A DNA stretch of 13,105 bases from a bacterium HR27 (lineage in GTDB: Bacteria > Chloroflexota > Chloroflexia > Thermomicrobiales > Thermomicrobiaceae). Where the stretch lies: NCBI GenBank assembly GCA_002898975.1, contig BEID01000008.1, positions 1-13,105 on the forward strand, read 5' to 3'. A program made the translations under genes and the position numbers. Numbering within the stretch: position 1 is the stretch's first letter; the number at the start of each line of letters is the position of its first letter. The notes below the pieces were generated by a model. That model searched no databases. It was not told the origin of the DNA and worked only from the letters and a program-made list of their open reading frames with translations. Positions 1 through 7,064 of this stretch are shown piece after piece.

Positions 1-105
1 CGCGTGGACGATCGGCCAAATGGCGACGATGGCTGTCGTGGTCACCATGAGGAGCACCACCACGACGAAACTGGCGAACAACCTGGCACGCAGGCTCCTG
101 ATCAC
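1..105 (-). CDS. Sensor histidine kinase, N-terminal fragment (cut by window edge)
   Basis: A GTG-started frame of 35 codons runs off the left edge of the window. The peptide begins V-I-R-S-L-R-A-R-L-F and continues into an unbroken hydrophobic stretch (about residues 9-31, rich in Val/Leu/Thr/Ile). This is a basic N-terminus followed by a first transmembrane helix, the usual opening of a membrane sensor kinase. The start is supported by AAGGTGAG (minus strand, about 117-110) four bases upstream of the GTG. The gene follows an OmpR-type response regulator on the same strand, where the cognate kinase is normally found. No HAMP, H-box or ATPase domain is visible because the gene is cut, so the kinase assignment rests on position and topology and is inference; another small membrane protein is possible. 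Confidence 0.6.
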   Translation of the reverse strand, partial: MIRSLRARLFASFVVVVLLMVTTTAIVAIWPIVHA

Positions 106-196
106 GGCTCACCTTGTCCGGCAACCGGGGCGGTTTCCACCCCGCCTGCCATCAACGAGTCTGACCGACGTTCGTAAACGGAACGTAACACGACGC
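106..196 (-). promoter_or_regulatory. RR-HK intergenic region: 11-bp-period direct repeat and hairpin
   Basis: This 91-nt spacer between the response regulator stop and the kinase GTG is long for a regulator-kinase pair. Reading the minus strand, the 7-mers GTTACGT (189-183) and TTTACGA (178-172) share TTACG and sit exactly 11 bp apart, the spacing used by OmpR/PhoB-family regulators. The same stretch also contains an inverted repeat ACGTTC-N7-GAACGT (168-186). Closer to the kinase, GGGGTGG-AAA-CCGCCCC (143-127) folds into a 7-bp stem with one G-U pair. That wobble pair would be an A-C mismatch in plus-strand RNA, so the fold favours the minus transcript. No T-run follows, so it is more likely an mRNA-stability or attenuation element than a classical terminator. 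Confidence 0.35.
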
Positions 197-871
197 TCAG
201 AGTTCGCTGAGTGTGAGTCGGTAGCCGACGCCGCGGACACTCTCGATCCGCACGCGGCTGCCTTCCAGCTTGTGCCGGAGCCGGTTGATGTGTACGTCGA
301 GCGTGCGGGAATCCTCGCCGAGATATTCGTCTCCCCACACGAGGTGGAAGAGCCGCTGGCGTGGCAGCACCCGGCCTGCGTGGACGGCCAGCACGACGAG
401 AAGGTCGAACTCCCGCGGCCGAAGCGCGAGCGGCTGCTGGCCGACGAACGCCTGACGGCTCTCGCGATCGATCCGCAGGTCGCCGATAACGAGTTCGCGC
501 ACTGGCGGCCCGCTGGCGCGGCGCAACAACGCACGCACGCGCGCCAGCAGTTCGTTCGGCTTGAACGGCTTCGTCACGTAGTCGTCGGCACCGAGGTCGA
601 GCCCCTCGACGATATCGCGCTCGTCGTCCAGCGCGGTCAGCATCAGGATCGGCGTCGCGTGGCGTGTGCGGATTGCCCGGCAGATGTCACGTCCGTGCGT
701 TCCTGGGAGCAGGAGGTCGAGGATCACGAGATCCGGTCGTTCGCGTTCGAAGACAGCCAGCGCGTCCGTCCCATTGGTGACGGTCACGACCGTATGACCA
801 TCACGCCGCAGGTAGAGCTCGAGAAGTTTTGCGATTCGGACGTCATCCTCGACGACGAGAATCCGTGCCAT
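197..871 (-). CDS. Two-component response regulator, OmpR/PhoB family
   Basis: A 224-residue protein with the full OmpR/PhoB layout. The receiver domain (about 1-118) carries the acidic pair D9-D10, the phospho-acceptor D52 in the V-I-L-D-L-L-L-P-G motif, T79 and K101. The winged-helix DNA-binding domain (about 125-222) shows R-P-R-E-F-D-L-L, the recognition-helix region R-T-L-D-V-H-I-N-R-L-R-H-K-L, and the terminal wing I-E-S-V-R-G-V-G-Y-R-L. The start is placed at ATG 871 because GAGGG lies four bases upstream and the protein then begins M-A-R-I-L-V-V-E-D-D. A longer frame from 916 would add 15 non-family residues and overlap the upstream gene. The stop of the upstream glycosyltransferase gene is part of the TGAGGG ribosome site, leaving a 7-nt gap, so the regulator is almost certainly translated from that operon's mRNA. 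The target genes are unknown; the envelope glycosylation neighbours are the obvious candidates. Confidence 0.95.
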   Translation of the reverse strand: MARILVVEDDVRIAKLLELYLRRDGHTVVTVTNGTDALAVFERERPDLVILDLLLPGTHGRDICRAIRTRHATPILMLTALDDERDIVEGLDLGADDYVTKPFKPNELLARVRALLRRASGPPVRELVIGDLRIDRESRQAFVGQQPLALRPREFDLLVVLAVHAGRVLPRQRLFHLVWGDEYLGEDSRTLDVHINRLRHKLEGSRVRIESVRGVGYRLTLSEL

Positions 872-878
872 CCGACCC

Positions 879-2714
879 TCACGGCACCGCTGGATAGCCA
901 GCGAGTGCGGCCACATCCGGTGCCAATCCTACGAGAACTGACTCCGGTTGTGTCGGCATGCTGACCCGCCGGTAAAGAAGAAACGAAACGTATTCTCGCC
1001 AGGCGCGCGGATCGACGAGGCCGACGGCCAGGCGGGGCCAGTCCGGCCGCGCCAGCGAGGCAGGTGCCGCGAGCCGGTACGGCACGGGCTGCCAGACGAG
1101 ATCGGGGCGCAGCGCGGCAACCGCAGCCTGGTCGTTCGGCGCAGCGATGACGACCTGCGCGGCCGGCACAGCGCTGGCGAGTCCACCGGACTCGACGATC
1201 GTCAGGTTCGGAAAGTCACGCAGGTACCAGGCGAACGGTTGGGCGACCGCTCGGTCGGCCACGATGACGAGGCCATGCCCGCCGGTCGGATCGCGAGGAT
1301 CGAACTGGAACATGGTGAGGTCGGTACTCGCCCGCCGGATGCGCTCCACGACCTCGACGAGCCCGGGCGAGGCATCCCCAGCATGCAGGATCGTGCCAGG
1401 GCGGTAGCTGGTCGTTGCGTTGACCAGCATCGTATTGCGTACAGCGAGAGCGAACAGCGCCAGGCTGACCAGCACGACCGGTGTCGTCCAGGCTGCGCTC
1501 GCGCGTGGCCAGAGCGTTCGGAGTACCCAGAAGGCGACAGCGAAGAGGAGCAGCAGACTGACCAGACCGGTCGACCAGGCGAGGAGACTGTCGTTCGGCC
1601 CGTCGAGCAGGCGTCCGAGCAGGCTGAGACCGATGAAAACGACGAGCGCGAGCATCCCCAGCACCGCGGCGTTCCAGCGGTCGAGCAGGGCCGACCAGCG
1701 AATGTGTGCCATCACGGCGGACAACCCGTAGGCCCCCAGCACTCCGGTCGCGACCGCGACCAGCACGAGAGCCGCACGCGTGCCGTTCCCAAAGAGCATG
1801 ACCAGCAGCAGAACGAGAAGGCCCAGCCCGATCGGCCAGCGGACATGCCGCTCTCGCACGAGCACGACCGCACCGGTGACGGCAGCGATCAGGTTCGGTA
1901 CCTCGTCGGTCGCGAGTACGATCGCTGGAAACGTCCAGCGGTGACCGAGCGCGGCCAGGTGGTCGTGCCAGAGCGCCGACCAGCTCGCGCCGAGGAACGT
2001 CGCTAGGCCGGACGGTCGCGTGAAGAGCACCGTGCTCACCAGAGCGAGCGTCACCAGAGCGCTCGTACCGAGGAGGGCGAGGATCCTCCCGTTCCCGCGA
2101 AAACGAACGAGCGCGAGGACGAGCATGGTCAGCGCAACGATCCAGCCGAGGGGATCGCTCAGCGGCAGCGCAGCCAGCAGCGCACCGAGCAGGACCGCTC
2201 CGGATACGCTCGGCTCGCGCACGAGCGCGGCTGCTGCGAGCGAGGCGAGGAGAACGAGCACGATCGCTCCGTCGAGGCGGGTACCGGCGAGTGCCACGGT
2301 GGGCGACAACGTGAGGAGCGCGGCCGCTGCCAGCGCTCTCTTGCGTCCGAGAACCGGAGCGAGCAGTGCGAGTGCCGGAACGAGCGCGAGGCTGGCCAGG
2401 ATGCTGGGGAGGCGGGCTGCGCCATCACCGGGGCCGAAGAGGAAGAACGACAGCGCAGCCAGCAGTGTCGGTAACGGCTGTGCCCAATCCGTTGCCGAAA
2501 GATCACCGCCGGACACGACAGCGACCGCGTTGGCAGCCAGGCTCGCCTCGTGCGGGTCGAGCGGATAGGTGCGGAGGCCGTAGAGGCGTGTGCCCAGCAT
2601 GACGAGCAAGAGACCGAGCCACGGCGCAGCGGTCAGCAGCCAGCTCCCGAGCGGGATCTGGCGATCGAGTAGACTCGTCGCGTCGCGTGTCGGCGAGACG
2701 TCAGCAGCGTTCAT
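879..2714 (-). CDS. Multi-pass GT-C-like glycosyltransferase (ArnT/PMT-like), paralogue of upstream gene
   Basis: A 611-residue integral membrane protein. After a short cytosolic N-terminus and a first membrane helix (about 27-43), the first outside loop has P-L-D-P-H-E-A (D53, E56), resembling the acidic catalytic loop of GT-C enzymes (GT39/GT83: PMT, ArnT). About ten more hydrophobic, Ala/Leu/Val-rich segments follow up to about residue 430, then a soluble C-terminal domain of some 180 residues, probably extracytoplasmic. That domain contains W-Y-L-R-D-F-P-N at residue 496, also present in the neighbouring Agl23-like protein, so the two are probably distant paralogues acting on the same pathway. 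Such enzymes move a sugar from a lipid-linked donor to an envelope acceptor. Its ATG overlaps the upstream stop as ATGA, implying translational coupling. Donor and acceptor cannot be read from sequence, and the D-x-x-E spacing differs from the usual adjacent D-E, so activity is not certain. Confidence 0.8.
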   Translation of the reverse strand: MNAADVSPTRDATSLLDRQIPLGSWLLTAAPWLGLLLVMLGTRLYGLRTYPLDPHEASLAANAVAVVSGGDLSATDWAQPLPTLLAALSFFLFGPGDGAARLPSILASLALVPALALLAPVLGRKRALAAAALLTLSPTVALAGTRLDGAIVLVLLASLAAAALVREPSVSGAVLLGALLAALPLSDPLGWIVALTMLVLALVRFRGNGRILALLGTSALVTLALVSTVLFTRPSGLATFLGASWSALWHDHLAALGHRWTFPAIVLATDEVPNLIAAVTGAVVLVRERHVRWPIGLGLLVLLLVMLFGNGTRAALVLVAVATGVLGAYGLSAVMAHIRWSALLDRWNAAVLGMLALVVFIGLSLLGRLLDGPNDSLLAWSTGLVSLLLLFAVAFWVLRTLWPRASAAWTTPVVLVSLALFALAVRNTMLVNATTSYRPGTILHAGDASPGLVEVVERIRRASTDLTMFQFDPRDPTGGHGLVIVADRAVAQPFAWYLRDFPNLTIVESGGLASAVPAAQVVIAAPNDQAAVAALRPDLVWQPVPYRLAAPASLARPDWPRLAVGLVDPRAWREYVSFLLYRRVSMPTQPESVLVGLAPDVAALAGYPAVP

Positions 2715-5110
2715 CCGGTTCGCTCCCCTTCGGTCGGAACAGGCGGTGCCGCGAGAACGGCATCGAGACGCGGTTGATCGATCCGTGCCTCTCGGAACGC
2801 CGGGACCAGGTCGTTCCGCACGTACACCCGGAAACGGTACGAGCCGATCGGCGAAGGCAGTTCGCGCAGGGCGACCAGCCGAAAGAGCTTCGCTTGCTGA
2901 TCGGGTTCACGGGCGCTCGCGATGCTCCGCCAGATGCTGCGCAGGACGTCAGCGAACGAATACGGTGGTGGTTGGTTGGTCTGGAGGTTCTGCCGAGACG
3001 GCGTCTTGAGTTCCGGCGCGATGGCGAACGCCCGATAGGTCGTCTCCTCCGGGTACCACCAGCGCATCGGGTAGTCGAATGCCGTGTAGCTGCCACGCAG
3101 GAGCGTATCGGTCTCCGGCCGAAGGAACTCGAGCGAGTACAGGATGACGGGGGGAGGATGGTCGGGCAGTGCGGAAATCGTCGTCCCGAAGTAGCGACGG
3201 TTCGGGAACTCGCGGAGATACCAGTTCATCGGCCATTGCGTACCGGAGTCGTACCAGATCTCCAGGCCCAGGCCACCGGTCAGCTCGAGCGACAGCCGCT
3301 CCAGGTCGCGAGTCAGTTGCACGACGTGGGGCGAGGTCTGCACGTAGATCAGCATGTCACGTGGGACGTCGCCTTCGCGGTAGGTGAGGCGCCAGCCGGC
3401 GTGCACCTGGAAGAGGAGCAGGGCCGACAGCCAGGCGAGGGCGAGCGTCCGGGCGTACGGCCGCCAGCCGCGATCGACTGTCGTGGCCAGGAGCAGGATG
3501 ACAGCGATCAGGACGGGGATCCAGGTGAACCGGAGCCACGCGGCACTGCCTGCCCGAATGGTGCGCACCGCGACGCTCGTGGTCGTGTCGTAGGGGCCGG
3601 CGGTGAGCCAGGTCATAGCCAGATACCACTGGGCGAGCAAGAGGACGACGATCGACCCGAGCGTCAGCGCGATGCGCCGTTGTGTCGGGCGCCAGGTACG
3701 CCACTCGTGCTCCAGGCGCTCGAGCACCAGGCCGCTGAGCAGCCCGGCGAGGAGACACATCGGCACACTAATGTGGATGATCAGCCAGGGCATCTTCTCG
3801 CCAGCCCAGGAAAGGACGGCGAGCATGACAGTGCTCCAGTAAGCCAGGAAGGCCGTGGTCTGCCAGCGCCGGGGAAACGGCACACCGCGGAGCACGGTGC
3901 GGACGCCGCCCCAAAGAGTGACTGCGGCACCGATCGGGAAGGCGAATACCGCCACTGGCTCGTATTGCGGCATCATGACGAGATAGTAGAACCAGGGCTG
4001 TTCACCGCGCTGGACGCCGTGCTGGCCGAGCCAGTAGCCGAGCGCGCCGAATGTCCCACTCGCGAGGCCTCCGAGATTTGTGAAGAGACTCGTGTAGAGC
4101 GTGACGAAGAGGGCGAGGCCGATGCTCGTGCCCCAGGCGAGGCCGAAGCGGTCGCTGAACGCGTTCCCCAGCGCGCGTGCTACCGAACCTGGGGGCGAAG
4201 CCTGGCGGAGCCAGGCAGTCCAGGACTGATCGGGTGGCTTCGAGCGAGCCACCAGGCGCCAGCTCCACAGCAGCCAGAGGAGGCCGATTCCGATCGCTGC
4301 GAGCGTGATGGGATGGGTCAGGAGACGGATCGCGAAAGCAACGATCGCCTCGCTCGTGGGGTTCTCCCAGGGTATCGAGGGTAAGCCAGGGACGCCGAGC
4401 CGTTCGAAGAAAACGAGGAGGAGACCGAAGATGGCGAGAGCGACGCCGCTGGTCGCGAGCAAGACCGGCGCGACGCGTGCCGCGAACGCCAGCGCGACGA
4501 AGGTGACGAGGATGAAGACAGAGACGAACGTCACCTCGTGCGTCGTGAGCATGAACGCTCCGGTGACCAGGAAGAGCACGAGCCAGCGTCGTTCCGGCCG
4601 TTCCACGTAGCGCAAGAAGCAGATGAAAAGCAGCGTGGTCGCCACGACCGCGAAGATGTCGTGGCGAATGAAGCGGCTGAAGTAGAGCACCGAGGGCGAG
4701 AACAACAGGAAGGCGCTGGCCGCGAGTGCGCCCCAGCGACCCAGGAACCGTTCGCCACGCAAAAACGCTGGAAGCAGAACGAGCGCGACGCCGAAGAGCG
4801 CGGCTGGTACGCGCGAGGCCCAGTCGCTGCTGCCCAGCAGGAGGTAGGCGAGTGCGTCGAGATGGAACAGGGCCGGGCCGTGCATCATCGGATGATGGAT
4901 ATAGCCATTGCCCTGCTCGTAAACCCAGGAAAAGTAGGTGTGCAGGGATTCGTCGTGGTGAAGCGCACGCGAACCGAGATCCCAGAAGCGGGTCACGAAG
5001 GAGAGGAGCGCGATGACGGCGTAGGCGAGCTGTTCGACGGTCGGCCGAGCGAGTCGCTGGCTGAGTCCGACGGACGCTCTCGCGACGCGTGACAGTGCCG
5101 GTGTGCTCAT
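2711..5110 (-). CDS. Agl23-like flippase activity-associated GT-C membrane protein (TIGR03663-type)
   Basis: A 799-residue polytopic membrane protein resembling the Agl23/TIGR03663 family known from archaea and Chloroflexota, which is associated with lipid-linked oligosaccharide handling during glycoprotein synthesis. The first membrane helix (about 27-42) is followed by the acidic outside-loop motif A-L-H-H-D-E-S-L-H, with D53-E54 at the position used for catalysis or metal binding in GT-C enzymes, then by the H-H-P-M-M-H-G-P loop (72-79). Ten or more helices reach about residue 590. The C-terminal outside domain holds W-Y-L-R-E-F-P-N (from W630), shared with the next gene. ATG 5110 is chosen because the upstream 40 codons (to 5230) are low-complexity, lie in the divergent promoter region and overlap the opposite gene. 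The stop overlaps the next start (ATGA). This is the first gene of the minus-strand operon. The family match is by remembered motifs, not a search. Confidence 0.85.
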   Translation of the reverse strand: MSTPALSRVARASVGLSQRLARPTVEQLAYAVIALLSFVTRFWDLGSRALHHDESLHTYFSWVYEQGNGYIHHPMMHGPALFHLDALAYLLLGSSDWASRVPAALFGVALVLLPAFLRGERFLGRWGALAASAFLLFSPSVLYFSRFIRHDIFAVVATTLLFICFLRYVERPERRWLVLFLVTGAFMLTTHEVTFVSVFILVTFVALAFAARVAPVLLATSGVALAIFGLLLVFFERLGVPGLPSIPWENPTSEAIVAFAIRLLTHPITLAAIGIGLLWLLWSWRLVARSKPPDQSWTAWLRQASPPGSVARALGNAFSDRFGLAWGTSIGLALFVTLYTSLFTNLGGLASGTFGALGYWLGQHGVQRGEQPWFYYLVMMPQYEPVAVFAFPIGAAVTLWGGVRTVLRGVPFPRRWQTTAFLAYWSTVMLAVLSWAGEKMPWLIIHISVPMCLLAGLLSGLVLERLEHEWRTWRPTQRRIALTLGSIVVLLLAQWYLAMTWLTAGPYDTTTSVAVRTIRAGSAAWLRFTWIPVLIAVILLLATTVDRGWRPYARTLALAWLSALLLFQVHAGWRLTYREGDVPRDMLIYVQTSPHVVQLTRDLERLSLELTGGLGLEIWYDSGTQWPMNWYLREFPNRRYFGTTISALPDHPPPVILYSLEFLRPETDTLLRGSYTAFDYPMRWWYPEETTYRAFAIAPELKTPSRQNLQTNQPPPYSFADVLRSIWRSIASAREPDQQAKLFRLVALRELPSPIGSYRFRVYVRNDLVPAFREARIDQPRLDAVLAAPPVPTEGERTG

Positions 5111-5214
5111 CGCTCTCGTGTGCCTCTCGGATCCGGCATCCCTCTCGTCGCGCGCGATTCTACCAGTCGAGTATGCTCGGTGAGAGGCGAGCGCGGCCTG
5201 CGGGGAGACGAGCG
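5111..5214. promoter_or_regulatory. Divergent promoter region (GT operon / PPSR-sppA)
   Basis: A 104-bp spacer between two divergent starts. It contains CGAGTATGCTCG (5168-5179), an inverted repeat with 4-bp arms and a 4-bp centre. Its centre can be read as a -10 element in both directions: TATGCT on plus (5172-5177) and CATACT on minus (5175-5170). That gives a 5' UTR of about 30 nt for the PPSR gene and about 50 nt for the glycosyltransferase gene. A second minus-strand candidate is TAGAAT (5162-5157). No convincing TTGACA-like -35 is seen at 16-18 bp for any of them. CTCTCG occurs three times (5113-5118, 5124-5129, 5142-5147), the first two exactly 11 bp apart. Confidence 0.4.
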
Positions 5215-6078
5215 ATGGGAGAAGCGTCACGGCCTCGTTGCACCGTCTTTCTGGTATCCGATGGTGTGGGTACGACCGCTCAAGCTGTTCTGGACGCAGC
5301 GATGGCGCAGTTCCCGCACGTCGATTTCGAGGTTCGCCGCTTCCCAGGCGTGCGGACAGTCGATCAGGTGAAGGAGGTCGTGGAAGAGGCGGAGCGGACC
5401 AACGGGATCATCGTCCATACCGTCGTGATCGTGGAGATTCGCCGGCTTTTGGTGCGGGAGTGCCACGCGCGGCTCATCGATCACGTGGACTTGCTCGGGC
5501 CACTCCTGGGGCAGATCTCGCAGAAGGTCGGGGTGGAGCCGCTGCTTCGGCCAGGAGCAGCCCGTGGCGTGGGGCCCGAGTATTTCCAGCGGATCGAGGC
5601 GATCCAGTACACCGTGCGGCACGACGATGGCCAGGGGCTGGAGACGCTCGGCGAAGCGGATATCGTGCTGGTCGGCGTGTCGCGCACGTCGAAGACACCG
5701 CTGTCCGTCTATCTGTCGATGTCGGGCTGGAAAGTGGCCAATGTGCCGATCATTCTGAACGTTCCACCACCGCCGCAGTTGCGACAGATCGATCAGCGCA
5801 AGATCGTCGGACTCACCATCGACAAGGACGAGCTCGTCCGTATCCGCCAGAACCGCCTCCAGGCATTGGGCGGTACCTTGCCCGGCGAATATGCCGATCC
5901 GGAGAAGATCGCTCAGGAGCTGATCTATTTCCGTCGCGTCGCGCGCAGTGGCTATCCCTGGCCGCTCGTCAACATCACCGGAAAATCGATCGAGGAGATC
6001 GCCAAGGAAGTCGTGTCGATCATCCAGCGCCAGCGTCTGCGCGGGCTGATCGGCGCTGGCGAGGGCAACGCTGACTGA
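5215..6078 (+). CDS. PEP synthase / pyruvate phosphate dikinase regulatory protein (bifunctional kinase-pyrophosphorylase, DUF299)
   Basis: A 287-residue cytosolic protein of the PPSR/PDRP family (E. coli PpsR, plant RP1, B. subtilis YqfL). Members switch PEP synthase or PPDK off by ADP-dependent phosphorylation of a threonine and on again by phosphate-dependent pyrophosphorolysis. The N-terminus V-F-L-V-S-D-G-V-G-T-T (11-21) and the family's P-loop G-V-S-R-T-S-K-T (154-161) followed by P-L-S-V-Y-L are both intact, as is the C-terminal R-R-V-A-R-S-G-Y-P-W-P (240-250). Length matches the usual 270-290. ATG 5215 is chosen because GGGGAG (5202-5207) sits seven bases upstream and homology begins here; the longer frame from 5089 reaches into the divergent gene. 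The target enzyme gene is not in the window, so whether the substrate is PEP synthase or PPDK is open. sppA follows after 21 nt, so they are probably co-transcribed. Confidence 0.93.
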   Translation: MGEASRPRCTVFLVSDGVGTTAQAVLDAAMAQFPHVDFEVRRFPGVRTVDQVKEVVEEAERTNGIIVHTVVIVEIRRLLVRECHARLIDHVDLLGPLLGQISQKVGVEPLLRPGAARGVGPEYFQRIEAIQYTVRHDDGQGLETLGEADIVLVGVSRTSKTPLSVYLSMSGWKVANVPIILNVPPPPQLRQIDQRKIVGLTIDKDELVRIRQNRLQALGGTLPGEYADPEKIAQELIYFRRVARSGYPWPLVNITGKSIEEIAKEVVSIIQRQRLRGLIGAGEGNAD

Positions 6079-6082
6079 AGCG

Positions 6083-6091
6083 GAAAGGAAG
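6083..6091 (+). promoter_or_regulatory. Ribosome binding site deciding the sppA start
   Basis: The purine run GAAAGGAAG ends directly at the first possible GTG (6091), leaving almost no spacing for that codon. It stands about nine bases from the in-frame GTG at 6100. This favours 6100 as the true start of the signal-peptide peptidase gene. Confidence 0.55.
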
Positions 6092-6099
6092 TGCATCTC

Positions 6100-7050
6100 G
6101 TGGAGCGGCGCAGACGACGCCTGTGGTGGATCGCGGGTTTGTCGCTCTTTCTGGTCGCGAGTTGTGTCCTCACGACAGTGGGTTTCGCTTGGCTCGTTTC
6201 GGGTGGTGCGGAGCGTTGGACCGAGCAACCACACGTGGCCGAGATCCGCGTGCGTGGCACGATCGTCCTGCGTGGCAGCGGGGGGCTGCTGACCGGCGAG
6301 GCGGCGAGTGCCGAGCGGATCGTCGAGCAGCTCGACCGAGCCAGGGAGAATCCGAAGGCGAAAGTCGTGTTGCTGCGTATCGACAGTCCAGGGGGCGGTG
6401 TTAACGCGGCCCGTGAAATCTGGGCGGCAGTCCGGCGTGTCCAGGAGGCGGGGAAACCGGTCGTCGCGTTCTTCGAGGACACTGCTGCGTCCGGTGCCTA
6501 CTACATCAGCGCCCCGGCCGATCGCATCGTCGCCATGCCCGACACCATCACCGGCAGTATCGGCGTCATCGCTGTCGTTCCCGACCTCTCCGGCCTGTAC
6601 GAGAAAATTGGGATCCGGTATCAGGTCGTCAAGAGTGGCGAATTCAAGGACATGCTGTCGAGTGATCGACCGATGACAGCGGAGGAACGAGCCATTCTGG
6701 AACGCCTTATCCAGGAAGCGTACGATGCGTTCGTGCAGGTGGTAGCGGAGGGGCGGAAGCTTCCTGAGGATCGTGTACGAGAACTGGCCGACGGGCGGAT
6801 CTATACCGGCCGGCAAGCGCTGGAGGTCGGGCTCGTCGACCAGCTCGGTGGATATCGTGACGCCGTCGCGGCTGCCGGTGAACTGGCCGGTCTGGGCCCG
6901 GAACCGACCGTGCGTGTCTACAGTGCCCCACCGAGTCTGTGGGAAGCGTTGAGCGGAACGACTGCCTCCATGCTCTTCGGGAACCAACGTGGGCCAGCCG
7001 TTGCAGTACCGACTGGCCCGATCGAGTTGCGATACGAACTCGGCTGGTAG
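6100..7050 (+). CDS. sppA: Signal peptide peptidase SppA (S49 family membrane serine protease)
   Basis: A 316-residue protein of the short, single-domain SppA type found in Bacillus and many other bacteria, which degrades cleaved signal peptides and other membrane-embedded remnants. A strongly basic start (V-E-R-R-R-R-R) and one membrane anchor (about 9-33) put the catalytic domain outside the cell membrane. The catalytic serine is in T-A-A-S-G-A-Y-Y-I (S131) and the general-base lysine in K-S-G-E-F-K-D (K183). The 52-residue spacing matches the Ser-Lys dyad of B. subtilis SppA (S147/K199). R-I-D-S-P-G-G-G (93-100) forms the oxyanion-side loop, and T-G-S-I-G-V-I is also intact. Start GTG 6100 is preferred over GTG 6091 on ribosome-site spacing. 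The gene lies 21 nt after the PPSR gene and ends 12 nt from the convergent slipin stop. Confidence 0.93.
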   Translation: MERRRRRLWWIAGLSLFLVASCVLTTVGFAWLVSGGAERWTEQPHVAEIRVRGTIVLRGSGGLLTGEAASAERIVEQLDRARENPKAKVVLLRIDSPGGGVNAAREIWAAVRRVQEAGKPVVAFFEDTAASGAYYISAPADRIVAMPDTITGSIGVIAVVPDLSGLYEKIGIRYQVVKSGEFKDMLSSDRPMTAEERAILERLIQEAYDAFVQVVAEGRKLPEDRVRELADGRIYTGRQALEVGLVDQLGGYRDAVAAAGELAGLGPEPTVRVYSAPPSLWEALSGTTASMLFGNQRGPAVAVPTGPIELRYELGW

Positions 7051-7064
7051 GACCGCTGACGGTC
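7051..7064. terminator. Short hairpin between convergent sppA and slipin genes
   Basis: GACCG-CTGA-CGGTC forms a perfect 5-bp stem with a 4-base loop in the 12-nt gap between the convergent stops, running two bases into the slipin stop codon. It could act in both directions. There is no T-run on either side, so it is at best a weak intrinsic terminator; Rho-dependent ending or simple transcript collision is as likely. Confidence 0.25.

Noticed and set aside
872..916. Upstream extension of the response regulator to ATG 916
   Set aside because: It overlaps the previous gene and adds 15 residues before a canonical receiver start; the ribosome site fits 871.
948..2006. Plus-strand frame of 352 codons opposite the second glycosyltransferase
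   Set aside because: It is a shadow of a strongly supported membrane-protein gene; its peptide is Arg/Glu/Gln-rich and unlike any family.
2687..4384. Plus-strand frame of 565 codons opposite the Agl23-like gene
   Set aside because: Composition is Arg/Glu/Gly/Pro-rich without domains, and it spans the ATGA junction of two real minus-strand genes.
5089..5214. Upstream extension of the PPSR gene to 5089
   Set aside because: It would overlap the divergent gene's start; ATG 5215 has a good ribosome site and matches family length.
5111..5230. Upstream extension of the Agl23-like gene to 5230
   Set aside because: It would run through the divergent promoter and into the PPSR gene, and the added 40 residues do not look like a membrane-protein N-terminus.
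5227..6987. Long minus-strand open frame (586 codons) across PPSR and sppA
   Set aside because: It lies opposite two genes with intact family motifs, is low-complexity and rich in Asp/Arg/His, matches no family, and is the usual antisense openness of GC-rich DNA.
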